Origin: Tenodera sinensis
Taxonomy: Eukaryota > Arthropoda > Insecta > Mantodea > Mantidae
Assembly: GCA_030765045.1 (NCBI GenBank)
Contig: CM060974.1
Coordinates: 50,158,839 to 50,222,838, forward strand
Reading direction: 5' to 3'
Length of the DNA stretch: 64,000 nucleotides
Of this stretch, positions 11,418 through 21,432 are shown in pieces. The notes beneath the pieces are model-generated. The model saw nothing but the letters and a program-made list of their open reading frames with translations. It was not told the origin of the DNA and searched no databases. Numbering within the stretch: the stretch's first letter is position 1; each line of letters begins with the position of its first letter. Made by a program: the position numbers and the translations under genes.

Positions 11418-11925
11418 TACAGTAAAACCTGACTAAACCGGACCCCTCATACACCAGAAACCTGGACAACCAGAAAATAAATCTTGGGACCGAGCAATTT
11501 CCTATGTTAAATAACACTCGAACACAGAAAGGAATAGTTTTTCCAGAACTATGCATAAATAAGCTAACTAAAATGTATTTTTGTTATGCTTAATACATAG
11601 TTACACGCTTCAATAACAAACTTGCCACGACTAACAACATTCAAAGTGCAGCAGATAGTGTTGCTGGAAACAACAGTTGTGAAGTCATGGAAGGAATGGA
11701 CACCAACGATGACAGCAATGAAGGGGAACCAAAAACATGCACTTTTAGAGGAGCATTCTCTGTTATGACTGACCTTCAGGAATCTGCAGCTTCCAAGAAT
11801 ACTCCAAAACTCCTGGAGCTGATGCAGGATGCAAAGGAGATCATAGAGTATTCTATTGTGAAGAAGTCACGACAGTACACTTTGATGGATATGTGGGTGA
11901 AAGGACACTAATGGAGAAACTTCAA
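11418..11925 (+). mobile_element. Second Tigger-like relic with terminal sequence
   Basis: It starts CAGTAAAACCTGACTAAAC, the usual CAGTxAAACC start of Tigger termini, soon followed by a plus-strand C-terminal-type frame (11687-11911; acidic then a lysine-rich end). The N-terminal and catalytic parts that should lie between the terminus and this region are absent, so this looks like an internally deleted copy. The matching right terminus was not found. Confidence 0.4.
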
Positions 11926-12061
11926 TTATGTATGACATAAAAGTTGAAAATACTGCAAAACATACAATTGAACCTATTTTTTATTTACAGAATTTTATTT
12001 TAAATTATTCCTTCAATTTAATTTCATTGGTTATATTTTCGTACTTTGTTTTACTAAAATA

Positions 12062-14456
12062 TGTACAACAGTTTATAAGACGAAAACCCGTGAAAATGGA
12101 AAAATACTACTGGAACGATTGCGTTCCATTTGAGACAGAATGTTAAAAGACCCCAAAAGAAAATCGTTTATGTGAATATTTGTTAAGAGTGTAATTTGTT
12201 TTTTGATGTTGGTATCAGTTGGTTAAATGACGAAAACGTGTTACTAATGTTCATTGTTACAAACAATTAAGTTTGTTTAAAGACGTCATAAATATTTCCA
12301 TATTTAATTTTAATATGTACGTATAAATAAAATAATTATATGTGTTCAATATTGAAAGTGAAGGGAGAATGGCTAAGGGTCGCTTCCCTAACAATGCGGG
12401 AACTATTTGATGAACGCATGCGCGGATGTACACGTGGCAGTCGGAATGCTAGACTCGCAACTAAAAGAATTAGGATTAGCGTCTATGTGTTTGGTGTAGA
12501 TGGACGTATTTTTATGTGTACGCGTCATAAAATAGTGAAAGTAAATTTACTAAGTGTTTAAAGACCGTTAATTTGTGTAAAATAAGTGAAACATTAGCTA
12601 ACTTTAACAAGTTAGTTAATATGAAGTGCGCGATTAAATAAAAGGACGTAAAATAGACGAAGTGTAGGTAAAGTGATAGAAAACACTTTTAGCGAAATAT
12701 CGCTAAATTTTCAGGCATTAAATTTCGGCGATGCTAGGGAAATCGATCCACTGATATAAAAGACTTGCTACTGTGATGCGATTTAAATACTGTGAACAAG
12801 AAGGTGCAAATAAAATGTTTCACTAAAGTTAAGCCCGAGTGTATGTTCATTCCATCCAGTACCACCACCCGAGATAACGAAAGAGTCAAAAGCTCATCAA
12901 CATCGTAATACAAAAAAACAGCACCAAATGGCTTACCCAAGCGTGGGGCACGAATTTTGGATGGAATGAAAATCTACGGGAAATGAACTTACGCGAAATA
13001 CCAAGTGACGCCAAATCTTCGCGCCAAAAAGGAAGAAGACGCCATTAGACCATCGTTTGAAATCAACGACTTCGGGAACGCCGATGAACGGATACTCAAC
13101 GCGGGAAAACACCAGAGATCGTCTAGCGAAGCCAACCGCCCAGGAAACGCACGTAACTGGATAAATCAACGAGAAAAAAGTAGGACCAAAAATTTTTATT
13201 TTTACATCCATTTTATTTTTATGTTACTGCGAAGCGGCAAAATAGCGGAACTTTTAAGCCAAAGTGAACTGAATAAAGAAACGAGAATGTCGCGAAAAGA
13301 GAGAGATAGTAACAGTAGTAGGGGAAGGGGGAGATAGGCCTAGTTATCAGATAGAACCAGAAAGCGAGAAACAGGTAGCAATAGGAAAAGACCAAAGGTT
13401 ATTAATGATCATGTTTGAAAGACTAGAACAAAGTTTAGGTCAGAGTATAGAACAAAAACTAGAACAAAATAAAAAAGAAATTGGTCAGAAAATGGAACAA
13501 AATAAGGTAGAATTAAAACAGGACATAGGACAAAGTTTTGGTCAGAAACTAAAACAGAATAAGGAAGAGATAGGTCAGAAAATGGAGGAAGTGAGACAGG
13601 AAAATATGAAAGTAATGGAAACTAATTTAAAATTAGTACATAAAAACATAAATGAGACAAAGGAAGCATTAGAAGGTAGGATAGAAATCATAGGAGATAG
13701 GATGGGAAAAATTGAATCAGAAATGAGAGAAAATAAGATGGTATTAGAAGGAGAAATTGGTAGATGTAAAGATGAAATAACAGAATGTAATGCAAGTGTA
13801 GACTGTAAGATTGCAAATGTAAAAGTAGAAATAACTGAGGAATTAAGGAAAGAGATTGAGGTAGTAAAGAAAGGAATTATTAATGAAACTGTAGAACAAA
13901 TTGTCATTCCTAAAATTAAGACTATGGCTGATGTAGTACAGTCACAACAAGATGCTATGAATGATATGAAACAAAGTCACTTAAAAATAAAGAATGATTT
14001 AAAATCAACTTGTGAAGAAATGAGAAAAGGAAAAGAAAGTTTGTCTAATGTAAATGATGTTGTGAATGCACTACAAAGGCAAAATGATGATTTAGATATA
14101 AGTAATGTACAAGATGAGAGTTATTTGAATGATGTACAAAATGTTGAATCACCATACAGAGAAAGAGGTTCACAATTAAACAATGACACAACACACAACA
14201 CATGCTACACCAGCAGCATACTACATGAAATCACACCACTTACATTTGACGACGAGAAGGGAGACGATCCAAAACTCTTTGTTAAAGAGATGGAAGAGTA
14301 TTTTAAAGTGAAAAGGATACCAAATGAGCTTAGGATGATGATAGTTAAGAAGAGCTTAAAAAACAAGGCATTAGAATGGCTTAGGTTAACACTAGCTGGT
14401 CATGAATCGCATACCTCATTCAGAAATCTATTCCTATCAAGGTATTGGGGCCCAGC
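12062..14456 (+). mobile_element. 5' part of a gypsy element (family of 56.6-63 kb)
   Basis: Homologous to the element starting at 56633. The probable LTR runs from TGTACAAC at 12062 to about 12927, then a primer-binding-like TGGCTTACCCAAGCGTGG, a leader that shares blocks such as AAGACGCCATTAGACCATCG with the other copy, and gag. Homology stops abruptly at TATTGGGGCCCAGC (14456). Pol and the 3' LTR are missing. LTR limits are inferred from the two 5' ends only. Confidence 0.75.
13221..14456 (+). pseudogene. Truncated gag of the gypsy element
   Basis: Translation starts at the conserved MLLRSGKI (13221), but a frameshift near 13335 separates this start from the long frame 13405-14478. That frame holds a Gln/Glu/Lys-rich coiled coil (LEQSLGQSIEQKLEQNKKEI onward), then the capsid-like block FDDEKGDDPKLFVKEMEEYF and ALEWLRLTLAGHES. 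The last four codons (ANFIV region) are flanking DNA read through. Compared with the copy at 57537 it lacks the run of ELGRQNLEQ-type repeats. It was once a particle-forming Gag; no function is expected now. Confidence 0.85.
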
Positions 14457-14519
14457 AATGGCCAACTTCATAGTATGACATTAAATTCTCCAACCAATTT
14501 GTAATGACATGCTGGCAAG

Positions 14520-14615
14520 TTGGCCATGATAGCTTAGTGGTTAGAGCAACTGCTCAGTAAGTGGAAGATCTATGGTTCAAATCCCGACTATGGCATTGAA
14601 TTTTTCAGTTTCTTG
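14520..14615 (+). mobile_element. Diverged tRNA-derived SINE unit
   Basis: TAGCTTAGTGGTTAGAGC (A box), GGTTCAAATCCC (B box), then TATGGCATTGAATTTTTCAG. It is a distant relative of the units at 15658-16976 and 51118-51814, which share the same order and the GGCATTGAATTTTT sequence after the tRNA-like part. Confidence 0.65.
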
Positions 14616-15657
14616 ACTGACCAGAATACGAATCTGAACGAGGTGCAACACCTAGTTCGATCTGCCTTCCTGGATGTCAGTAAAGTGAGTCCCTCCATGG
14701 TGGTGGCCATTTGGCAACTGGGTCGGTGGATAAAATGAACTACACTAGTAGCTCACAGATGCAACAGCCATGGTTTTGCAACTACTGCAGCCACACCAGC
14801 AAATCGAAAAGCTCCAGTGCAGCAGGAGTGAGGGTTTGCGAGGAGCTGGTAATGTAGGAATGCTCTGGTCCCTCATCAGCCACAACAGTTCCTGGCTGGC
14901 ACATGTGTGTGGCAGCACCAAGACCGCACAGGGTCTCAGAGACAGCAAGCGGCCTCCAAGTATTGCAACACCTCTGCAACCTAGGGGATAAGGGGACTTA
15001 GGGGTCTATGGAGCTCTTGTTTGTGCTCTGGGGGGGTGGGGGTGGTTGTGTGTGTGCACGTGGCCTTGCAGTTGTACCTGCAGCTCCTTGTGCTACTGCA
15101 GTATATGCTGGTCCTGAGTCTGTTGTTGTGCAGGCCTTGCTGGTGGAGGACCTGTCGGAGGGCGGTTGACAGGAGCGACAGGTCTAGCCTGTGGTTGCAT
15201 CTGTGGTAGTTGTCTGAAAACCTTCTTAACTGGGCAGCCTCTGTAGTAAGCTACGTTGCAGTAAGCCATTGCAGTTGGCAATGTAGGTACATCTGAGAGT
15301 GGGGGCAGATTTCTTTGAGATGTTCACCACCACACCTTCAGCATCGCAGTTTGTGGTGGCAAAAGTGACTGGAGTGGTTAAACCCCAGTAACACTGAGGG
15401 TGACCACCAGAACTTTTGGAGGGTTTAATATGTACCCAGAGGTAACAGAGGGCTGTTACCTCATCTATTTTTGCCTCAGGGTCATTGGCCCACTCCACCA
15501 CAAAAAGGAGGGGGAGGGGTTTCTTGGGTCTTTCCCATCTGCAGCGGACCTGGTTAGCTTCTTCACCACTCTGGGGGTGATGCCCTAACGTGTGAAGTCT
15601 GCCATGATGTCACTAACAGGTGTGTCCATGGGGAGCCCGCAGATAACCCTATGAAGG
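14616..15657 (-). pseudogene. Jockey-type LINE ORF1 relic
   Basis: Minus-strand pieces read VICGLPMDTPVSDIMADF (near 15640), then ALCYLWVHIKPSKSSGGHPQC (frame 15501-15226), AYYRGCPVKK (near 15230) and a Pro/Gln/Ala-rich tail. This order (GLPxxTPxxxI, LCxLxVxIxPSKxSGGxxQC, AxYRGCPxxK) is that of the gag-like ORF1 of jockey-clade LINEs with a PRE-C2HC region. The frame shifts several times. A short segment near 14660 (CCTAGTTCGATCTGCC) recurs at 46315. Confidence 0.7.
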
Positions 15658-16976
15658 TTTAAGAGGTAGCACTGGAACTTAAAAATTCAATGCCACAACT
15701 GGGATTTGAACCACAGACCTTCCGCTTGCCGGGCGGACGCTCTAACCACTGAGCTATTGTGACAAACTGCCAGAATGGCATTAAATTCTCAAGCCAGTTC
15801 GTATTTCTCCTGGTAAACCACAAAGGCAGTCTCACATCAGAAACAATTACCCCAATGGTGACTTACTATTGTAAGTACTTTATATCCCAGGATTAAATAA
15901 CCTTCACATGGTAATTATTATTTATTTATGCCAACAAACTTACTGTTGGTGTTTTTAAACACACAAGCCGTGTGTGGGCAAAGTTTAAGAGGTAGCACTG
16001 GAACTTAAAAATTCAATGCCACAACTGGGATTTGAACCACAGACCTTCCGCTTGCCGGGCGGACGCTCTAACCACTGAACTATTGTGACAAACTGCCAGA
16101 ATGGCATTAAATTCTCAAGCCAGTTCGTATTTCTCCTGGTAAACCACAAAGGCAGTCTCACATCAGAAACAATTACCCCAATGGTGACTTACTATTGTAA
16201 GTACTTTATATCCCAGGATTAAATAACCTTCACATGGTAATTATTATTTATTTATGCCAACAAACTTACTGTTGGTGTTTTTAAACACACAAGCCGTGTG
16301 TGGGCAAAGTTTAAGAGGTAGCACTGGAACTTAAAAATTCAATGCCACAACTGGGATTTGAACCACAGACCTTCCGCTTGCCGGGCGGACGCTCTAACCA
16401 CTGAGCTATTGTGACAAACTGCCAGAATGGCATTAAATTCTCAAGCCAGTTCGTATTTCTCCTGGTAAACCACAAAGGCAAAGCTGGTAAAGCGTCCGCC
16501 CGGCAAGCGGAAGGTCTGTGGTTCAAATCCCAGTTGTGGCATTGAATTTTTAAGTTCCAGTGCTACCTCTTAAACTTTGCCCACACACGGCTTGTGTGTT
16601 TAAAAACACCAACAGTAAGTTTGTTGGCATAAATAAATAATAATTACCATGTGAAGGTTATTTAATCCTGGGATATAAAGTACTTACAATAGTAAGTCAC
16701 CATTGGGGTAATTGTTTCTGATGTGAGACTGCCTTTGTGGTTTACCAGGAGAAATACGAACTGGCTTGAGAATTTAATGCCATTCTGGCAGTTTGTCACA
16801 ATAGCTCAGTGGTTAGAGCGTCCGCCCGGCAAGCGGAAGGTCTGTGGTTCAAATCCCAGTTGTGGCATTGAATTTTTAAGTTCCAGTGCTACCTCTTAAA
16901 CTTTGCCCACACACGGCTTGTGTGTTTAAAAACACCAACAGTAAGTTTGTTGGCATAAATAAATAATAATTACTAT
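15658..16976. repeat. Tandem and inverted array of a tRNA-derived unit
   Basis: A unit of about 330 bp occurs as minus-strand copies at 15658-15988 and 15989-16318 plus a partial at 16319-16477, then switches orientation and continues as plus-strand copies at 16478-16798 and 16799-16976. Each unit holds a tRNA-like segment with A box TAGCTCAGTGGTTAGAGC, a 7-nt anticodon-type loop CCGGCAA (anticodon position GGC, Ala-like) and B box GGTTCAAATCC. A conserved body and an A/T-rich end (GGCATAAATAAATAATAA) follow. Copies are nearly identical, so the array is recent. Because position 33 is C rather than U and the leader is long, these are SINE-like units, not working tRNA genes. Confidence 0.85.
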
Positions 16977-18932
16977 GAAGGTTGCGTGGAGAATACCCTT
17001 GGCCTTGAGATGACATAGGATGGAGTGGTAGTCTTAGGCCAATTTGGCCTGAAAGATGAACCAGTTTTTGTTCTGCTGCACCAAACACTCCCCTGATAAG
17101 GTTGGCATGACCCTGCCTGGCAGCGTACATATTCTCTGGATGGAGGGGCCGGGCTACTTAACGCCGTCCAATGGGGAATCGGTGCTCTCTGGGCCAACAG
17201 AAAAGTGCTGGCCATATATAAGCTACTTTTCCCAGTTATGCGATGTTTGAGAATCATCCACACTTTGCTCAGCCCTAGACCATTGTCTCTATTAAAATTG
17301 TTTGGTTCTACTTTAATTTCAATTGCTTCTTTAACCTCTTCAGCGATATGGACATGAAATCACAGGGATAAACACACAAGGGTACATCTCCACATTCGCG
17401 AATTCCCTTCTTGCGGCACATGAAACACTTTCGAGATGGGCCGGACTTCTTTGCTGTTGGTGCTATCCTTTTAGGATAATGTTTTCCTTGAAGTCTGAGG
17501 GGTGCAGGGGTTCTGGATTTTCTACCCCCAACGTGGTATTGTTCAATTAGGCTGCGAGGTATTGATAGTCAGAAGTCCAGGTAGGTCATTGTCTAGTGTG
17601 GGTTTACAGCTCTCCAAATTACCAAACAATTGTATATGGTTATATCCAGTTGCTGCAAAAATACGTTTTTATACCACTTCTCCCTTCAGCTACAAGCAGG
17701 AAAGTATATGTATTTCAACAAAGAAAGAAACACAGTCTACTAGGTTACGAAACACGTGTAAGCAAAAGTTGCAAACATGCTCTATTCTGATGACTCACAG
17801 ACCACACATACACTAGTGCTTTATTTCATAGTATGCTGACGCACAAGCCACACATACAATGGGTCGACTACTGTTTCTTTCAGAGAACTTATATTAGATG
17901 GTTCGACAGAGCAAAGTTAACTTTTCACCACAGTAAAACAAAATAGTGCCATTTCAACGTTTTGTAAATGCAACTCAACTTTGCTGATGATGTACATGTA
18001 TACTGTGTATAACGAGTCTTATATCAGTTTTTGTTTAATTAAAATAACTTAATATTTACACAAAATACACCTGTGTATATACAAAACACTTTTAGCGCAT
18101 TTAACAAATTATATGCCCTGCACTGGATATTGGGTAGCAGTTCTCGGCTCGCGGACGTTTTAAATGGCCATCGCTCAAGAGGTTAATAAGCCAGTCATAA
18201 TATTGCTCACTAAAGTGTAAAATCTTGGCCTCCTCAAATCAAATCCTGTAGTCATTGTCCAAGCTGTTCTGGGCCATTACTGACTTCTCTGGTTGGAGCA
18301 ATCTTAGGTTTTTCTTATATTTTACACATCTCTCTTTAATCATGCCCTATATATGTCTTCCCACATTGGCATGGGATTTTATATACACCAGGAGTTTTTA
18401 ATTCCAGGTTGTCCTTAACTGGCCTCATATATTGTCTGTTTCCTTGGTGGTAAAGGTATGGTCTTGATATTATGTCTTCTTACTATCCATGCAATCTTAT
18501 TGGAACTTGTGCTGTAGAAGAGAATAAAAGCCTTTGCTTGGGGTTTTTGATCCTCCTCTGAGTCGTGGTCTTTCATGGTTTTCCGGTGTGAATGATAAAT
18601 GTCTTTGCATATCCATTGTTCTTAAATGTGTTAATCAGGTGATTTATTTCTTGAGGTCTGTGTTCATGTGCTATTTCATAAGCTCGGTGGAACAGGGTGG
18701 TGAGAACAGTTTTCTTCTGGACTGGACGGTAATGGCTGTGTACATCCAAGTAGTGATCTGTGTGTATAGCTTAAAGCTTTTCTGTACACACTATGCCCCA
18801 ATGTGCAATTTTGCTTTTTATGAATTTGAATGTTTAGGAATGGAAGTAGGCCCTGATTTTCAATCTCCATGGTGAACTTGATATTCCTGTGAATGCTGTT
18901 AATGTGCGAGAGAAAGACTTATAGCACTTCCT
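16977..18932 (-). mobile_element. Penelope-like element, 5'-truncated, interrupted
   Basis: The minus strand reads, from 18930 downward, an RT end piece, a long helical linker (HEHRPQEINHLINTFK), then the GIY-YIG-type block PGVYKIPCQCGKTYIG (near 18350) and a C-terminal part ending about 16977. A non-autonomous piggyBac sits inside at 17331-18186. The GIY-YIG and RT combination is diagnostic of Penelope-like elements. Several frameshifts make it inactive. It meets another copy head to head at about 18930-18955. Confidence 0.8.
17331..18186 (-). mobile_element. Internally deleted piggyBac element
   Basis: Bounded by TTAA at 17331-17334 and 18183-18186, with 13-bp terminal inverted repeats CCTCTTCAGCGAT and CCTCTTGAGCGAT (one mismatch). 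It keeps about 350 bp of the transposase 3' end (same sequence as 55055-55430) and about 490 bp of the 5' leader of the copy at 53150. The intervening ~1.4 kb is missing; the joint lies near 17690. The empty target is visible in the sister Penelope copy (CTTAAAGAAGCAATTG near 20250). It could only move with transposase supplied in trans. Confidence 0.9.
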
Positions 18933-18954
18933 CCCATGTTGCCAGATAACAGCG

Positions 18955-20580
18955 TCCAGTTTACTTTCAGAAATCAAGAAGATAGTAACACCCTGTTATT
19001 CAATGCAGCCAAGATTATATGGACTACTCTATGTGCATAAGCCAGGGTTCCCACTTTGCCCTATAGTGAGCGCAATTGGTTCACCGACAAACAACTGACA
19101 AGCATGCTTGCACAGCTGGTCAGCACCTGTAAGCATTATGTGAAGAACTCTGCAGTTTGTGAAAATTATTGAAAATGTTAAAGTGGATTCGACGGACCTC
19201 TTAGTTTTGATGTTTCACTTCTTACTAGGGTTCCCCTCTACATAACGCTAAAACTGCTAGTTAGCAGTTTCCTCCAAATACAGTAAAACTTTTTGAACAC
19301 ACACTCATTCCAAATACTTAACATTCAATGAGGAATTCTACATGCAGATGGATGGGGTGGCAATGGGTTCTCCACTTTCTCCCACTGTAGCCAACTTTTA
19401 CATGGAATACTTTGAGCACAAAGCACTGCAATCTGCTTCGCTTAGCCCAAGCTTTTTTGCCAGTATGTGGATGACACATTTATCTGACAACATGGGCAGC
19501 TAGTGCTACATGTCTTCCTCTCGCACATTAATAACATTCATAGAATTATCAAGTTCACCATGCAGATTGGAAACCAAGGCTCACTTCCATTCCTAGACAT
19601 TCAAATTCATAAAAAGCAAGATGGTACACTGGGTCACAGTGTGTACACAACAGCTACACATATCACTAATTGGATGTATACAACTATCACCACCCAGCCC
19701 AGAAGGAAACCATTCTCACCACCCTGTTCCGCCGAGCCAATGAAATAGCACATGAACACAGACCTCAAGAAATAAATCACCTGATTAACACATTTAAGAA
19801 GAATGTGTATGCAAACAGACATTTATCACGCACACCAGAAGGCCATGAATGACAGGAAACACACCACGAAAAACCATAACACAGAGGATTAAAAACCCCA
19901 GGAATTATCTTCTACAGCACAGTTTCCAATAAGATCACACAGATACCAAAAAGAGATAATATCGAGAGCATATTTGTACCACCAAGGAACTGAGACAATA
20001 TATGAGACCAGTTAAGGACAACCTGGAATTAAAAACTCCCGGCATATACAAAATCCCATGCCAATGTGGGAAGACATAGGGCAGATAGGCTGCACTATTG
20101 AAGAGAGCTGTGCAGTATATAAAAGAAACCTCAGACTGCTCCAACCAGAGATGTCAGTAGTGGGCCAGCACAACTTGGACAGTGATCACTGGATTTTATT
20201 TGACGGTGCCATGGTTTTACACCCTAGTGACTGATATGAAAGTTCTTAAAGAAGCAATTGAAATTAAGGTAGAACCAAACAATTTTAATAGAGACAAAAG
20301 TCTATGGCAGAGCAAAGTGTGGACAAAGATTCTCAAACATTGGAGAGCTGGGGAAAATAGCTGATATACGGCCAGCACTTCTCCACTGGCTCAATCAGAA
20401 ACCACCGGTTCTCCATTGGACAGTGTCAAGCAGCCCTGCCCCTCCACCCAGAGAATATATACACTGCTCGGCAGTGGAAACGCATCACTTTCCTGAAGAA
20501 GGCTGAAACCTCAAGCAACTTTATCAATGTGGCACTGCTGATAACCCCAGAAGCTCTTATTAATAATCATTGCTATAAAA
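18955..20580 (+). mobile_element. Penelope-like element, 5'-truncated, decayed
   Basis: Plus strand: LLSEIKKIV, PRLYGLLYVHKPG and PIVSAIGSPT (RT, near 18960-19090), FYMQMDGVAMGSPLSPTVAN (near 19340), a damaged catalytic block reading QYVDDTF around 19460 after a frameshift, GSLPFLDIQIHKKQDGTLGH (19580), HRPQEINHLINTF (19760), then GIY-YIG (PGIYKIPCQCGKT near 20040) and AIEIKVEPNNFNRD (near 20250). It ends close to 20580. Same family as 16977-18932 in opposite orientation. Confidence 0.85.
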
Positions 20581-20607
20581 GCTTCAAATTCTACATCAAG
20601 AACTTAC

Positions 20608-20937
20608 CTTAATATCATCATTAAGACATGGATCTTCTCTTTCCAACCACCCATGTTCTTGTTTAATATCTATCTTGGTTTCAGTTTCAGTTTCTTTAAT
20701 GGTTTCATTAAATCTGATCACATGGTGTTCTTCATTCTGTGAACATGTGGAATCTTCAAGTTCTGATTTGACATTACTTCTACTTGTAATAGTTTCAATT
20801 TTAACTTTGTTTGCAAGGTTTTTGGTATCGCCCTCATTCTCTGAACATAAGTCTGGGAAACAAGATTCTTCTTTGATATCCATTTTACTATAGTTACTGT
20901 ATTTGGACAGTTCTGTTCTTAAACTTCAGTAGCAAGT
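20608..20937 (-). CDS. 5' coding exon of a probable zinc-finger protein
   Basis: Minus-strand acceptor TTTTTCCACAG precedes the exon at 20937; about 54 nt of leader follow, then ATG at 20883 and 92 codons ending LNDDIK, next to donor GTAAGT. The peptide starts MDIKEESCFPDL and is very acidic with VKIE, VKSE and IKQE repeats. This composition is common in N-terminal exons of insect C2H2 proteins. It ends in phase 0, compatible with the microexon at 8683-8723. No DNA-binding domain lies in this exon. Family membership is inferred from composition and exon structure, not from a recognised domain. Confidence 0.6.
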
Positions 20938-21100
20938 CTGTGGAAAAAGAAACATTATTAGTAACATCTATGAATTTGCTTCCTAATAACTGAAACTCCA
21001 TTACATTTCAACATACAACATAAAGTTGTACAAAGTAATGATGGCAATTTGGTGTAATATGTTAAATTCCTCATCCTTCCCTGAGTCTGGAAGTATAATG

Positions 21101-21432
21101 GCGGCGCCGTGACTCAGTGGTTAGACCGCTCGCCTACCACCTAGGCGGGACTCACATGTGGTATTCATGTTGGACGAAGCGGCATCTGGGCAAGTTTTCT
21201 CCAGGTTCTCTAGTTTCCCCCACCATTTGTTACACCAATTTCTCCATTATCTCCCTTCCAATTATCCAATTCGCCTGCATTTCATATCATCCTCTTCCTC
21301 ACTATCATACTTGGTTCTTGGCTAACAACCTGCTTCCAGGTCTTCACTCTGTCCGGTCCAGAAGTCCCTCTGCTCCCCGACAGGCGTCTGAGCCCAGGCT
21401 GGCTTGTAAGTCCTACATAAGGGGAGGGTAAT
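21101..21432 (+). mobile_element. SINE family C (tRNA-derived), single copy
   Basis: It starts GGCGGCGCCGTGACTCAGTG with an A-box-like GACTCAGTGGTTAGACCGC. The B box region is eroded. A C/T-rich body (TTTCTCCAGGTTCTCTAG, TTTCCCCCACC) follows, ending with a GC-rich part near AGGCTGGCTTGTAAGTCC and a GGGGAGGGTAATC end. Confidence 0.6.

Noticed and set aside
15700..16860. Cluster of tRNA-Ala genes
   Set aside because: A and B boxes are present, but the anticodon loop has C at position 33, the acceptor ends do not pair well, and each unit is joined to a constant SINE body and A/T-rich tail.
15658..16976. CRISPR array
   Set aside because: Repeats are ~330 bp, contain pol III boxes and have no spacers; the context is a eukaryotic transposon-rich region.
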